DNA of 64,000 nucleotides from Chondrosia reniformis (Eukaryota; Porifera; Demospongiae; Chondrillida; Chondrillidae): the NCBI GenBank assembly GCA_947172415.1, contig OX359191.1, positions 3,100,001-3,164,000 on the forward strand. Direction: 5' to 3'. Position 1 is the stretch's first letter; each line of letters begins with the position of its first letter. Under the pieces are notes generated by a model. It was not told the DNA's origin and ran no database searches. It saw only the letters and a list, made by a program, of their open reading frames with translations. Below are positions 63,831 through 64,000 of the stretch, piece by piece. Position numbers and translations under genes: made by a program.

Positions 63831-64000
63831 TGGGGCGATGGATACTGCGGAAATGGCAGAAACCGTGAAAATGGCTGTGGAGGCTTGCCACAAAGCCATA
63901 AAACTAGCATGCAGGTTTCTAACTAAATTTGAGTAAAGCTGTCTGAAAACAGCGACAGAGAGCAAAAAATGGCTGCATGCAAGCCAAAATGGTATATTAC
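63831..64000 (+). other. Unique sequence at window edge with short open frame
   Basis: Satellite ends in CTCACAACTG and unique, GC-richer sequence begins. ATG at 63838 opens a 32-codon frame (MDTAEMAETVKMAVEACHKA to TAA at 63934-63936), preceded by the satellite with no visible promoter. Probably the edge of another insert whose remainder lies outside the window. Confidence 0.4.

Overview
This is eukaryotic, almost certainly metazoan, DNA with no recognisable host gene. By adding up intervals, about two thirds of the window is one AT-rich tandem satellite with a 13-bp monomer (consensus CTAGTACATACAA). The remaining third is transposable elements inserted into it. The element set is a non-LTR RT family common in sponges and cnidarians, an R2/R4-like element with a restriction-like endonuclease, a LINE with a 2A peptide, Penelope-like elements with GIY-YIG nucleases, and an EnSpm/CACTA-like DNA transposon with a SAM-domain companion gene. 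This suggests a marine invertebrate, most likely a sponge or cnidarian, but the species cannot be named. Long satellite with nested, decayed transposons suggests heterochromatin (pericentromeric or similar); that is inference.

Layout: satellite 1-1596; truncated non-LTR element 1608-3913 with an 11-bp target-site duplication; satellite; R4-like retrotransposon copy A on the minus strand 6058-10277, nearly full length, with a probable HDV-like ribozyme at its 5' end; satellite; EnSpm/CACTA-like transposon 11628-18238 with two divergent genes and a nested inverted Penelope-like insertion (17038-18109, 12-bp duplication); satellite; a foldback hairpin and unique DNA 23976-24712; a 134-bp LINE scrap 24903-25036; 5'-truncated R4-like copy B 25643-26956; about 9.3 kb of satellite; a 2A/PHD/endonuclease LINE lacking its RT, 36285-37636; satellite.

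From about 41161 to 55078 the satellite runs in the opposite orientation. That block contains a LINE RT (46263-48236, minus) and a Penelope-like element with 98-bp inverted ends (50720-53298, minus). The satellite then flips back and continues to 63830, interrupted by a 250-bp insert at 59706-59955. Unique DNA begins near 63831 and leaves the window.

The most interesting point is how the R4-like element relates to the satellite. Both copies sit at the same nucleotide of the same variant monomer (CTAGTAACTAC^AA), and for copy B the two flanks rejoin into an intact pair of satellite monomers. This looks like a site-specific retrotransposon that uses the satellite as its home. All coding regions except short stretches are broken by frameshifts or stops, so most copies look dead.
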